Of a DNA stretch of 64,000 nucleotides, positions 1-10,700 are shown one piece after another. The stretch comes from Aldrovandia affinis (Eukaryota; Chordata; Actinopteri; Notacanthiformes; Halosauridae). The DNA lies in NCBI GenBank assembly GCA_029706075.1, contig JAINUG010000135.1, positions 2,199,501 to 2,263,500 on the forward strand, written 5' to 3'. Made by a program: the position numbers and the translations under genes. Position 1 is the first letter of the stretch. Each line of letters opens with the position of its first letter. The notes beneath the pieces were generated by a model. That model was given only the letters and a program-made list of their open reading frames with translations. It was not told where the DNA came from and did not search any database.

Positions 1-111
1 AGTGTGTAAACTTTCTTTCATTTTCAACTTTTCCGCCATTATTGTTTAATTAGACGGACTGCATTTAATCAATCATCATTCCAGATTCTCGCCTTGCTTG
101 TCCACACTTTG

Positions 112-1125
112 GTAGTGACGAATGCGAAAGTGACGCCTCTTCCGAGACGTCACTCGCCGAGCCGTCGACCGAACCCCGGTACTGCAGGGCTACTCTTATG
201 GTGCGTTCCAAGCAACTCGTAACTCGTGTTTTTCCCACTTCTACGCGTAAAATGACGCGGAACGCGTAGTCAAACTCGTAACTCCCACCTGTGAACTCGC
301 GCGAGATCGATGTACTCCCAAGTCACGACTTTGACGTCACACAGCGTCACACAGCATCACACAGCATCAAAACGAATATGGCATCTACAGTAACTGAGGT
401 TCTTGTGAATGGTAAGAAATCGACAAAAGATAACTTTAGGGCAACATTAAGTAAATTTGCACGTTGTAATCAAAATTACATACACACGATTATGTACTGC
501 AATCTGATGTGTATGAAATATGGCACGATAAGAAATAGCTAGTGCTAGCTAGCTAGATATCATTAGCTACTACGGTAAACCTGAACTTGACCTAGCCCCG
601 AAAAGGGCTAAACATCAGATTGCAGTACATAATCGTGTGTATGTAATTTTGATTACAACGTGCAAATTTACTTAATGTTGCCCTAAAGTTATCTTTTTGT
701 CATTTCTTACCATTCACAAGAACCTCAGTTACTGTGCAGTAAGAAGACATTCGGAGGAACTGAACTATTCTCGATGCAACTCGCATATTGACGTCGATAG
801 CATGGGCTTGCATCGCTGGAAATATTAACGACGTTAACGACGTTACTGTTGACTGTAGAATTGATTATAAATCATCAAAAAGGTCGCACGGTCCGCCATT
901 TTGGTTGTTTATGTTTCTATTGGTTCCTGGGCAAGTTACGTCAGAATCCGTGACTTTGCCCTGAACGCTGAAAAGTCGTAAGTCGTGACTTTAGGTGGGA
1001 AAAACACGAGTTACGAGTTGCTTGGAACGCACCATTATACGCAGCGAACGTCATGTCGGCTCCCCTCCCCCCTTCCTGGGGCGGACAGCCAATCGCCGCC
1101 CCCTGGTGGCACTCCCGGCCAGAGC
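112..1125 (-). mobile_element. tRNA-derived SINE split by a Harbinger-like element
   Basis: The flanks 95-111 and 1126-1142 carry the same 17 bases (TGCTTGTCCACACTTTG), a target-site duplication typical of LINE-mobilised SINEs. The inside (112-198 and 1035-1125) matches other copies in this window near 9400, 20600 and 59200. The GC-rich stretch with CCTGGGGCGGACAGCC is the easiest landmark. In fuller copies the reverse strand starts with a tRNA-like head with A and B boxes; that head is cut off here. The Harbinger-like insert at 199-1034 interrupts it, so the SINE is the older of the two. Confidence 0.8.
199..1034. mobile_element. Harbinger-like foldback element (MITE) with TTA duplication
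   Basis: The element begins TGGTGCGTTCCAAGCAACTC and ends with its reverse complement, and TTA is duplicated on both sides (196-198, 1035-1037), as expected for PIF/Harbinger. A second, internal inverted repeat pairs about 385-510 with 610-735, so nearly the whole element can fold on itself. The 83-codon open frame at 291-542 lies in the left arm and resembles no transposase I know. The element is probably non-autonomous. Confidence 0.75.
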
Positions 1126-1286
1126 TGCTTGTCCACACTTTGATGTTCCCGGATAACACGTTACAATATAGTGACGTCATGACTAAGGATACTCACAGGT
1201 GTCAAACCTAATTCCAATACATGACATCCACTATTCTATTAAATTTCTCAGGCGTGGTTACAGAACAGAGTTAAAAACAGGATATA

Positions 1287-1596
1287 GCGACCAGGGTTCG
1301 ATTCCCTGTCGCGCCAGAGTCGGCTCTGGCCGGGAGTGCCACCGGGGCGGCAATTGGCTGTCCACCCCAGGGAGGGGGGAAGGAAGCCGACACAGTTCGC
1401 TGCGCACAGGAGTGGTTCTGGGGTGATTCCAGTCGACAGCACGACGAGTGCTGTCTCGGAGGAGGCAGTGCTTCGCCATTGTCACTGCCGGTCACAGGGC
1501 TACGGCAGCGAACTACGAGGGAGGGGATTGAACTAAGCACAGCGGGAGTAATTGGCTACCAAATTGGGAGAAAAACAGGGTAAAATCGAAAAGAAA
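1287..1596 (+). mobile_element. tRNA-derived SINE, 5'-truncated
   Basis: The 14-base repeat AAAAACAGGATATA flanks it at 1273-1286 and 1597-1610, a clear target-site duplication. The element starts inside the tRNA-like head, at a B-box-like GGGTTCGATTCCC. It runs through the GC-rich family body and ends with the shared 3' part (CCAAATTGGGAGAAAAACAGG). It is the same family as the copy at 112-1125, in the opposite orientation. Confidence 0.8.
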
Positions 1597-1610
1597 AAAA
1601 ACAGGATATA

Positions 1611-2080
1611 TCAGGATGACCCAGATCTTTAACAGTATCAGGGAGTATCATTTCCTTTTATAAAAGCATTGTTCTCAGTACTTTCCCAGGGCTACACACA
1701 CACCCACACACCAAGGCCTTTTAATACAAAGTAAAAACATTATGCAATTTAGCTTCCACAGCAGAATATATTTTCATGTGCAACAGTGAAATCAATGCAT
1801 TGGATGTTGTAATCTAAATATGTTTATTTTCTATATGCCGACACTATCGTGAGAACGTTCACTTCTTTGTCATTTTGACGTTTAACATACACAGCAAAAT
1901 GAGTAGTTTATACTTAAAATGAACGATCTTTATCCCGTTTTTTTCATTTGTTTGCTTTTTACTATTTTTGAGCTAACAACACTGCAGGTATTGTCATCTC
2001 ATCCCAAGGGCATGGCCCAATGATTGCTTTGGCCTGCAAATCTTTCTGGACCTGGTCTTGCTGAAAGTATCAGAGTTAGC
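1611..2080. other. AT-rich intergenic DNA, nothing recognised
   Basis: No coding, RNA or repeat signal was recognised between the SINE and the next MITE. The open frames here are short and of no known family. Confidence 0.4.
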
Positions 2081-2083
2081 ACT

Positions 2084-2260
2084 GTAGAGCAGTGGTGGGC
2101 GAAGTACACAAACCCTTTACTTGAGTCAAAGTACAGATAGCCTGATAAAATATTACTCCAGTAAAAATAAAAAGTCTTACATTTAACCCCATTTGCTTTT
2201 GAAATGTAGGAGAGTGACAGTAAAAGTATTGTGCCAGACTCCTCCCCACCACACCTACAA
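2084..2260. mobile_element. hAT-type MITE fragment (GTGGTGG-GAAGTACACA family)
   Basis: The left end CAGTGGTGGGCGAAGTACAC and the following ACTTGAGTCAAAGTA block match the more complete element at 48643-48832. Diverged pieces of the same sequence recur at about 7300-7380 and 7545-7670. Only one terminus is visible here. Confidence 0.55.
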
Positions 2261-2361
2261 TACAAACTGTGATTTATCACTTTATGTGTACAGGGAGTGT
2301 ACAAATACAAGTTGCAGCCACACCCTGTGTGTTTAATTGACCAGAAATAGTTTTTGTTTTG

Positions 2362-2446
2362 TAACAATTTAGATTTTATTTTTACAATGTATGTATAAAC
2401 TTGAGTTCAAGGCCACAATTTATTATAGGTGTCCAGGTTAATGCCA
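2362..2446. repeat. Direct repeat, copy A (partner 3240-3324)
   Basis: About 85 bases, starting GTAACAATTTAGATTTTATT and ending GTGTCCAGGTTAATGCC, recur nearly unchanged at 3240-3324, about 880 bases downstream and in the same orientation. The intervening DNA has no reverse transcriptase or gag signal. A segmental duplication or a small repeat family is as likely as an LTR pair. Confidence 0.6.
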
Positions 2447-3239
2447 GACTTCAGGTCTGTATAGACTTAAATCTATATCAATGTAAAACTTTCAATTTCT
2501 CTGTCCTAAGTATTGTCTTCACTAATGAAAAGTAAGCTAGGTGTGATGCCCGGTCGACGCTATATTGTGATTTTATACTTGTATACTACATAGCCTACAA
2601 AACATTGGAATCAGATCAGCAGGTTCAATAATCTGTAGATGGGTCAATGACATGACGTGCATTTTTTGTGTCCGAAGCCATTTATACAGAAACAAATGCA
2701 TATAATATATCAAATTATTCTACAATATCCCCTTTATGGGGACCCTTTATTGGAAATATAATAAATGTTTTGAGTTTTGGTGTTTCAAAGCCCCAAAATG
2801 TCAAGTGGTGCAACCGTCCGAACACATATTTAGAAAACAAAATAGTAGTAAAAAGGTTATTTTACTCAATAAAACCCTTAATAAAATAGTTTGGCATAAT
2901 TTTATGTTAAATTCTTATAAATTATGAAAAGTTGTGAAACAGAGCTATTTTCAATGTATTCTACTACTTAAAAAACGTTTGTCCGAGAAATGCTTTCTCC
3001 ACATGTCAAATGGCGCCACCAACAAAGAAAGCATTTTTATGTCATATTTCTTTGAGAAAACCCTAAACAGGATCTGACATCACAAAGAGGACCCCAAATG
3101 ACCCCTGTGCTGCAGCCCTGAGGTTAGTAAGTCTCTCACAAATATTTAATAATTTGACATTTTTGAGACATGGTGAGCTTGGTTCAAGTTACCATGTCAA
3201 ATGGTATGACCCCTGGAAAACTATGAAAATCTTTTTTTT

Positions 3240-3324
3240 TGTAACAATTTAGATTTTATTTTTGCAATGTATGTATAAACTTGAGTTCAAGGCCACATGT
3301 TATTATAGGTGTCCAGGTTAATGC
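3240..3324. repeat. Direct repeat, copy B (partner 2362-2446)
   Basis: Second copy of the 85-base repeat. Its right end abuts the deleted Tc1 element that begins near 3380. Confidence 0.6.
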
Positions 3325-3379
3325 CTGTTAGATTTGAATTGAGTTTGAAAACTCAACATAAATTGGAAACATGTTTTTT

Positions 3380-3945
3380 AAAACAGTTCCAGTCAAAAGT
3401 TTGGACACACCTCACATCTGGATTACGGCTAACCAGGCACACCTTCATTCTTCAGCAAGATAATGACCTGAAACACACCTTGAAGTTGTGCAAGAACTAT
3501 CTGGTGAAGGAGGAACGTGAAGGACAACTCAAACTAATGACCTGGCCTGCCCAGTGTCCAGACCTCAATCCCATAGAACTTGCATGGCATGAACTGGACA
3601 GAAGAGGCAAAGCAAAGTACCCCACAAGTGTCTCTGGGAATTGCTGCAGGAGAGCTGGGAAGACATGTTGGGTGATTTTCTCCTGAAACCTATTAACCAA
3701 ATGGCCCATGTTTATGAGGCTGTTAACACAGCAAAGGGTGGCTATTTTGAGGAATCCAAGATTCAATTTTAAATTCAATTTTCTTGAACACTGCTTTGAT
3801 GTTCCTTTTGTTTATTGTTACATGAGTTTTTTGTCATTTTCAAGTATTTACAGAAACGTATACGGTGTAAAACATTGTAAATTATGAGATAAACCTAGTT
3901 TCCAGCAGGTGTGTCCAAACTTTTGACTGGTACTGTATATTACAT
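3380..3945 (+). mobile_element. Deleted Tc1-like transposon with transposase remnant
   Basis: The termini at about 3388-3410 (CAGTCAAAAGTTTGGACACA) and 3911-3940 are inverted copies, with the CAGTNCCAGTCAAAAG start common to fish Tc1 elements. Between them lies the C-terminal third of a Tc1 transposase in + orientation (about 3440-3660). It has the QQDND.KHT motif, MTWPAQ.PDLNPIE and an ELDRR segment. The N-terminal DNA-binding and early catalytic parts are absent, so this is an internally deleted, inactive copy of about 560 bp. Confidence 0.85.
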
Positions 3946-4022
3946 ACTTTCTAATCATTATATACATCTTTTTGTATGATATTAAGTTATTTAAGTGTAT
4001 CTATTTTAATTCATTTTTTGTA

Positions 4023-4256
4023 GATGCCATTATCAACTGAGGAAAAATCACCATGACTGAGAGCTCGTTTAAAAGACGATCCAATTGCAAGGGCAGAGTA
4101 TCTTGCCAAAAGGAAAGCAAGGCCTCATCCTCTTGACATTATATTTTATTACATATCCGATGTAATTCCAGTGATCTGTGAGCCAGAGCCCCTCAATAGA
4201 CGCCACTTAAAGCTACACAGTGTGGACTGGGACAGTTTCAAAAGAAACACCTGAAC
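4023..4256 (+). pseudogene. Decayed coding remnant, family unknown
   Basis: Frames here read as plausible protein interrupted by at least one stop: a basic stretch (RARLKDDPIARAEYLAKRK), then an acidic-hydrophobic part ending near SVDWDSFKRNT. The D-P-I-A-R-A-E-Y-L-A-K-R-K pattern resembles basic repeats in uncharacterised fish transposon-linked proteins, but I cannot name a family. No start or flanking exons were found. Confidence 0.3.
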
Positions 4257-5460
4257 AACACTAGGCAAGACTAATAATGATATAATAATAAACACTGTGC
4301 TTCAATAATCAGGCAGTCAGTTAGGGACATTGACCTCCAGGGTCCGTAAAAAAAAAAAACCCCAGCATCTCATTGTGAAACTCCAGTTCTTGAGTCATAA
4401 AGCCACAGTGCTTGAGCCTGTACTTGAAACTGTTTGCTGGTTGATGTATATAATTCACAGGTTGATGGTTGATGTATCTAATACATATAATTTATATTCA
4501 GGGTTATAAAATCCTTTCACGTAGCAACCCTATCTTAAAAATATGTTCAAAGATGTTTGCACTATTTGTGTCTTCAGAAAGCAATGCCTTTGTGTTTCAT
4601 GAAAACAATGTGACATTTGAAAATAATTGTATTTTAACCAATGAAATCATTCATTTAATGTATTTTTCTCACTTTCAAGTTTTTTAAATTATTGGAATAT
4701 TTTCCTTGACACTTTTGATGTTTCAGAGTTAATATTTTAATGAATTGATGATCAAACACATTCTTATGTTAACAATACATGTAGTATTTTAATTGTTCAG
4801 AATGCACATCTTATTAATTAAATTAAATCGTATGAATTATTTGCAGAATAAGTTGTTTAGAGGTTTGAAATAAAAATCTAAAAGAAACCAGTAAAAAATG
4901 CATAAACTTATTTCTTGTTATTTTTGTGATAATAAGTTGTTACTGAGCGCAACAGGTCATGGTCAAGTGGTGCAACCAGCTATTTTACATTTAAAAACAT
5001 AATTTTTCATTGGAACTGCAAAGTTAAGTCATAAATACAACTATAACACCTGATATAATATATATAAATACTTTTTACAGTTAAAAAATCATTTTCTTTG
5101 GCCCTAAGGGAAATTGGCTCTTTTAAAACATAAATAAGTGTCCGTTTCAAAGAAATGTAATAAAAGTACCATAAATAAGCTATTTAAAGGGGAATTTATT
5201 ATGTGTTATGTAGTTTAGACCTTACAATAAATTATATTTACTTGTTCTCAGCATCTATGTAATGCTCATCGGTTGGGGCACAGAACACACTGCTTGAACC
5301 CTCTTTGTAGAGAGGTGTCGGTGCCCGTGGGAAATGTCATGGCCTAAGTAAGTACTTTTCTACCTTTGGAGTTTGGACAGTCAAGTTGCTGTATTTTTAT
5401 TTATATTTTTTTTTTGCAGTGTCTTGGAAAATCAACTACAATGAGATTCGGTTGGTGATC
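4257..5460. other. AT-rich intergenic DNA, nothing recognised
   Basis: A short A-run at about 4349-4360 and AT-rich unique-looking sequence. The phrase TCAAGTGGTGCAACC appears at about 2801 and 4963, a hint of a diffuse, decayed repeat across 2.7-5.0 kb. No gene was recognised. Confidence 0.4.
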
Positions 5461-5466
5461 TTGGCG

Positions 5467-5766
5467 AGGTTTGTACAATGATGTGTCAAGACGAAAGTAA
5501 AAGAAGCTCTTATTTCGTGAGGCGTGCTGAAGAAAGTGTGAGGGGGTTACCAAGAACTAGTGAAGAGGAAGTTTCTACTACCACAGCAGCAACTGCTACA
5601 GCTTGCAAACAGGGTGGAAGGGCTGAGGCCACATTGTCAAGTTGCTTACTGAGATGTGCAACAGGATGCTGCTTGTCAGTATGTTTCTACAGAGGTTTGT
5701 ACAGTGATGTGTCAAGACGAAAGTAAAATAAGCTCTTATCTCGTGAGGCGTGCTGAAGAAAGTGTT
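5467..5766. repeat. Direct repeat pair of about 75 bp
   Basis: 5467-5541 and 5692-5766 are nearly identical, same orientation, 225 bases apart; each contains GATGTGTCAAGACGAAAGTA and a following CGTGAGGCGTGCTGAAGAAAG. They adjoin the gypsy reverse transcriptase fragment and may be part of that retroelement's debris. Confidence 0.65.
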
Positions 5767-5789
5767 GGCAGCTGCATACCGTACCAGTG

Positions 5790-6060
5790 TGTAAACACGT
5801 GTCATGTGTTTCCTGATCGTGTGCGTGCACAATGATGCCATCAGAGATGTTTTCAACACCTTCAATTCCTGCTAAGGCATTGACTATCTCATACTGGTAT
5901 TGTTCACTGGCTGAAGATACTAAAAATCTGTCTTTTGCATCTGTTCACTCTTGTCCACTGCAAATGTCGTGATTTCACGTGATTCAGGGGTCAGCCTTAG
6001 CTGGTGGTAACCCCACTTCAGGTCTAGCTTACTGAATACAACTGAGCCATTCATGCCCTG
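5790..6060 (-). mobile_element. Ty3/gypsy reverse transcriptase fragment
   Basis: On the reverse strand, 6057 down to about 5980 reads VFSKLDLKWGYHQLRLTPES, the reverse transcriptase motif A region (catalytic Asp in KLDL) of Ty3/gypsy polymerases. About 130 bases further, 5849-5802 reads ISDGIIVHAHDQETHD in another frame, the motif C (Y/I-x-D-D) block with its second Asp changed to Gly. Stops and at least one frameshift separate them. A decayed fragment; no LTRs, protease or integrase were seen. Confidence 0.75.
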
Positions 6061-6479
6061 AACTCATTGGGTTATGAGTATGGGTTGGGCAGTGCAATTG
6101 GTGGTGTGACAATTAAAACAGTCGGCGCTATGCAAGTTTGATGTCAAATAATGAGTTTGCGCTAACGTCCAACTAGACCACCTCTTAGCTAACGCTGGCG
6201 CTCTGTGCAATTTGGTGACTTTAGACCACATAGGGTTATCTGAAATCTTAAAACGTTGAGGCAAATCGTCCAATCCATGGGTAACTTGCAAGCTGTAATC
6301 AATTACGCTAAAAACGAATAACTATAAGCTAAAAGCTTGTGATTATTCAATGCACGGACATGAAAGACTGAAGCCAGCAGGCCATCCATCGCTACCGTTC
6401 AGTAAGATACACCTGTTAAATAAATATATGTTTGTATGCACATTGTTTTTCTTATGTGAAAGGGTTTTATTCTTTCCAT

Positions 6480-7068
6480 TTGCACTACAGGAAATGGAGT
6501 ACATAATTGGACGCCGAAGGCGATACCGTGAGCGATACCCCGGGTTTGGTAGCCAGTGTTGGCCAGACGGCTATCAGTTCAGCTGTACATGCAGTTTCTT
6601 CCAGTCTTGTCCAACATGCAAATTAATGTATTACTTTTCCTACACCCGACAGCCAGCAGAGAAATAAACAGGATTTTTATACGCAATGTGGATTCCCTGG
6701 GGTCTTGGGTGCCATTGACTGCACACATGTGCAGTTGCGCGCACCATCTGATCACGGTATCATTTATGTCAGGGGTGTCCAATCTTATCCGAGAAGGGCC
6801 GGTGTGGCTGCAGGCTTTGGTTGTAGCCCAGCACTAACACACTTGATTTAACTAATTCACTAGTCATGGTCTACAACCAGGACCATGATTAGTTGAATCA
6901 GGTGTGTTAGTGCAGGTGGGTTAGTGTAAAAGCCTGCAGCCACACTGGCCCTTCTCGGATAAGATTGGACACCCCTGATTTATGTGAACCAGAAGGGGGT
7001 CCACTCCATTAATATCCAGGTGGTTTGTGATGCACACTCCAGGGTGACGCACGTAGGCCTACTGCATG
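6480..7068 (+). pseudogene. PIF/Harbinger transposase fragment, interrupted
   Basis: 6689-6769 reads FPGVLGAIDCTHVQLRAPSD and on to IIYV. After the MITE at 6770-6977, 6978-7060 continues in frame as VNQKGVHSINIQVVCDAHSR. This is the first catalytic Asp block of HARBI1-like DDE nucleases (G-A-I-D-C-T-H) and the conserved N-x-K-G-x-H-S-I-N segment. An upstream open stretch (about 6494-6660) may be the preceding part. The later DDE residues are absent, so it is a broken transposase gene. Confidence 0.8.
6770..6977. mobile_element. hAT MITE with perfect 8-bp target duplication
   Basis: The element starts CAGGGGTGTCCAATCTTATC and ends with its reverse complement. The 8 bases ATTTATGT flank both ends (6762-6769, 6978-6985), diagnostic of hAT transposition. 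The arms pair over most of the 208-bp length. It lies inside the Harbinger transposase frame; removing it and one duplication restores continuity of that frame. Confidence 0.92.
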
Positions 7069-7120
7069 ATGAACATAAATGAAACAGGCCTAGTTGCAGT
7101 TGTGAGTATTTTTATTTATT

Positions 7121-7216
7121 GCTTTCCATTTAACAATTACATTAAATTAGAAGAAAACCTTTGGAAAGTCATTGTATTTTTACTTTCCATTTAACAATTA
7201 CATTAAATTAGAAGAA
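7121..7216. repeat. Tandem direct repeat, two 36-bp copies
   Basis: CTTTCCATTTAACAATTACA and the following ATTAAATTAGAAGAAAA occur at 7121-7156 and again at 7181-7216, a 60-bp period duplication in AT-rich DNA. Confidence 0.75.
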
Positions 7217-7299
7217 AAGGAACATTGTTTTTTAAGTTGGAAAGCCTACAAATAAGGAAAAAAGGAGATGGTGAAATAAAACACATTCCCCTATTAAAT

Positions 7300-7680
7300 A
7301 TTACTCCAGTAAAGGTTAAAAGTCGTACATTTAACCCCATTTGCCTTTGGAATGTGGGAGAGTGAAAGTAAAAGTATTGTGCCAGACAATGACTCATTGT
7401 GCATATATCAACATTATTCACATTTTGTTTTTTTTGGGTTTTTGTGTGACACACTTTTGAGAAATGATCCTTCAAACTACATTTGTGGCATGTCTGGCCA
7501 CGTGCGGGACACTTGGGGTCTTTTCCCTATTAAATGACCTTGGGGTCTTTTCTCCAGTAAAAGCTAAAAGTCTTACATTTAACCCCATTTGCCTTTGGAA
7601 TGTAGGAGAGTGAAAGTAAAAGTAAAAGTGAAAGTAAAGTGAAAGTAAAAGTATTGTGCCAGACTCCTCCCCACACATGC
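7300..7680. mobile_element. Scrambled MITE pieces forming the lyg copy 1 upstream region
   Basis: Two diverged pieces (about 7300-7380 and 7545-7680) match the body of the MITE at 2084-2260, including the CCCATTTGC and GTGCCAGACTCCTCCCCAC blocks. The second ends 18 bases before the TATA box of lysozyme copy 1. An expanded run of AAAGT/GAAAGT units lies at 7608-7651. So the proximal upstream DNA of copy 1 is largely transposon-derived. Confidence 0.6.
7624..7645 (+). promoter_or_regulatory. Candidate IRF-type motifs in MITE DNA, lyg copy 1
   Basis: AAAAGTGAAAG (7624-7634) and AAAGTGAAAG (7636-7645) fit the interferon regulatory factor core AANNGAAA, about 55-75 bases upstream of the TATA box. 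They arise within the expanded AAAGT-rich part of a MITE remnant. Binding is inference; repeats of this composition give such matches by chance. Confidence 0.3.
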
Positions 7681-7697
7681 TATAAAACAGCCTTGTC

Positions 7698-7705
7698 TAT
7701 ATAAA
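7698..7705 (+). promoter_or_regulatory. lyg: TATA box of lysozyme g copy 1
   Basis: TATATAAA lies 89 bases before the ATG. The following 80 bases (GGGAGTGGACCCAGATCTGA onward) are near-identical upstream of both lysozyme copies and are the likely 5' untranslated region. Homology between the two copies begins at this TATA element. Confidence 0.6.
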
Positions 7706-7786
7706 CAGGGAGTGGACCCAGATCTGAGCAGTTTGAGAAAGTTCTAGATCCAAACGGACGACGAGAAATCACAGAGGTAGAACATC

Positions 7787-10700
7787 ATGGGTGAGTCCTC
7801 TTTCAACTTTTAACTGTCAAAAAGGGGGGGGAAACATTTACTGCAAATGCTTTCAACCACTCCGATATATGTACCAGTAATTCAAATCTGGTGGTCAAGA
7901 TTTTTCCATTAACATTTGAATTTTTGTCATACAGTATAAAGCTAGTCCATAATTACTTTCTGCTCTATAGAAAACTACTTATCATCTTCTGAGTTTTTAT
8001 TGCCATCAATAGAGCAAAACTGAAATCCTACTAGTCGGCCCTAAAACAGAAAGAGAAATGCTGTTGAATAATATGGGGAAACGTACTCCTTGGATTAAAC
8101 CTGAGGTTACAAGTCTCTGTGTTATCATAGATTCAGATCTAAGCTTCAAGTCCCACATTAACAAGGTGACAAAAACATCATTTTTCCACCTTAGAAACAT
8201 AGCTAAAGTACGACCATTTATAAATCAAAAGGACGCCGAAAAACTTATCCATGCCTTTATTTCTAGCCGACTCGATTACTGTAATGCACTTTTTACTGGC
8301 CTTCCAAAAAAAAACACGGAGGGACTTCAGCTCATTCAAAACTCTGCAGCTCGGCTACTAACTAGAACCAAGAGAAGAGAGCACATTAGTCCAGTGTTAG
8401 TTACCCTGCACTGGCTTCCGGTAACATCTAGAATTGAGTTTAAGGTCCTGCTCCTTATATACAAAGCCCTAAATGGAACAGGACCAAGCTACATTGCAAA
8501 CTCTCTTGTCAACTACGTACCCTCAAGAGCACTAGATCATCTGCAGCTGGGATCAGCAACAGCCAAAAGGAGGGATGCAGCCTTTGTCAATTACGGCCCA
8601 AAGCTATGGAACACCTTACCTTTAGATATTAGGGGAGCTAGCTCACTAAATATTTTCAAAAGTAAGCTAAAATGTATCTCTTCACTTTAGCCTTTTGCTA
8701 ATTATGCATTTAATGTACCATATTTCTATCTTAATTTATCTACTTTTATTGTTATTATCATGTGGGTTTTATCTTCACTGTTTTTATATTCATTTTATTT
8801 TATTTTATTTTATTTTAATGTTATTTTATTTCTATTTTATTTTATTTTATTTTATCTGTATTTTATGTAATTCTGCTGTAAAGCACTTTGGGCTGCAATT
8901 TTGTATGAAAGGTGCTATATAAATAAAGTTTATTATTATTATTATTATTATCAAATTAGGATATCTTTGTTTCCACCACTTCTGTGGTTCACTGTGTTAA
9001 TTGTTGGGGGTGTTTTGTACAGTACAGGAAATACCCTCAGTGGTGTGTATTGTTCTATGATATTCTCCATTTCAGCCAGCACTTATGGTGATGTCACAAG
9101 AATCCAAACGACAGGCGCATCAGCAGTCACTGCTGGACAGGACAACCTATCTATGCAGGGTTTGTGGCTATTTTTATTAATTAATTTATTTTCTGTTTGT
9201 ATATTTATGAATGCATTGCATGTTTAAGTACTAAACTGCACAATAACAGGAAGATCTTTATTCAGCTTTGGTAACTATATGCTGCCGTTTCAGTTTCATT
9301 GTCTGGACTTTTATATTAGATTAAAGGACATTTTGTTTCAGATTTTTCTCCCATTTTGGTATCCAATTACGCCCGATATTTTAAATTCAATCCCCCCCTC
9401 GTACTATGAGTTCGCTGCCGTAGCCCTGTGACCGGCGGTGTTGAAGGCGCAGCAAACATCCTGTCAGCTTCCTTCCCCCTCCCTGGGGCAGACAGCCAAT
9501 TGCCACCCTGGTGGCGATGGGGAGTCGAACCCCGGTTGCCGAGGCCAGCGTTGAACGTTGTAACCACTGGACCACACGGGAGGCCGATTAGATTAGAAAA
9601 CGTTATTGTTCATCACATTTGTGACAGAAAATAGTCTTTGACATGTGTTCATAAAAACATAAATCACAGACCATGATAAAACAGATAAAACACAGTTAAA
9701 AAACAAAAACAGTTAAGACACAGCACAGACATAGCAAAAAAAATAACAGTGTGAAAAAGTAGCAAAGTGCATATATTATTTTATGTCTTGTTTAACAGAG
9801 TTATTGCCATGGGAATGAATGATATTTTGTGAATGAGTTTCTTGGCCAATGGGACTCATTATTTACACTTTTTATATGTACCAGCATGTATTAAGGCAAT
9901 AGCTTAATAGATTAATAGCTTTTTTCTTGCAAAAGGTGTGCAGGCCTCCAACCAATTGGCAGAGACTGATCTGAGCAGGATGAATGGCTATAAGGGGCTC
10001 ATCACCAGGGTGGGGAGGGCTCAACGAATGGACCCAGCCGTGATCGCTGCGATAATCTCCCGTGAGTCCCGGGCCGGGGCCCCAGGAATTCTGCAAGACG
10101 GGTGGGGTGACCATGGCAACGCCTTTGGACTCATGCAGGTGGGCAGAGTTCAGAGCCTGTGCGTATCGCAGCATCAAGGTGGAAGCATCAAGGTGGAAGT
10201 TTCAATGCAAAGCAAGTTTTTTAAAAAGAGGTTACTGTCAGACAGGTTTGAGTAAGGAACAAAACGTGTTTTAGCACTAAAGTGAATGCTATTATTTAAA
10301 ATAAATTGTAATAATTATTATTAGATATTTTTCATGAACAAAACAAAATAGGAATGTTTTTACAACAAAATACATCCTGTCATGTTTATCTCTGTTGTAC
10401 TCATCTGGCATTGAGACTGAGCATTGGATGCTGTTGATGACTAGGTACTGTATATTTTTCAAGATGACTAAGCCTTTAAAAATGTTAAAAAGGTCAAAAA
10501 ACGGTCATATTTCCCAGGTTGATAGGCGGCACCACACGCCAGAGGGGCGGTGGGACAGCGAGCAGCACCTCACTCAAGCCACAGGAATTCTGATTCATTT
10601 CATCGGGAAGATCCAGAACAAATACCCATCCTGGACCAAGGAGCAACAATTTAAAGGTGCTTACCCAAAACTGTGAGAGCAGACATGATGTCAATCTTTT

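Noticed and set aside
2362-3324. LTR retrotransposon with 85-bp repeats as LTRs
   Set aside because: The repeats lack TG...CA ends and the interior has no gag, RT or primer-binding signal.
9551-9590. A functional tRNA gene
   Set aside because: A and B boxes are present, but the fold is incomplete, it continues into a SINE body, and the same sequence recurs in several copies.
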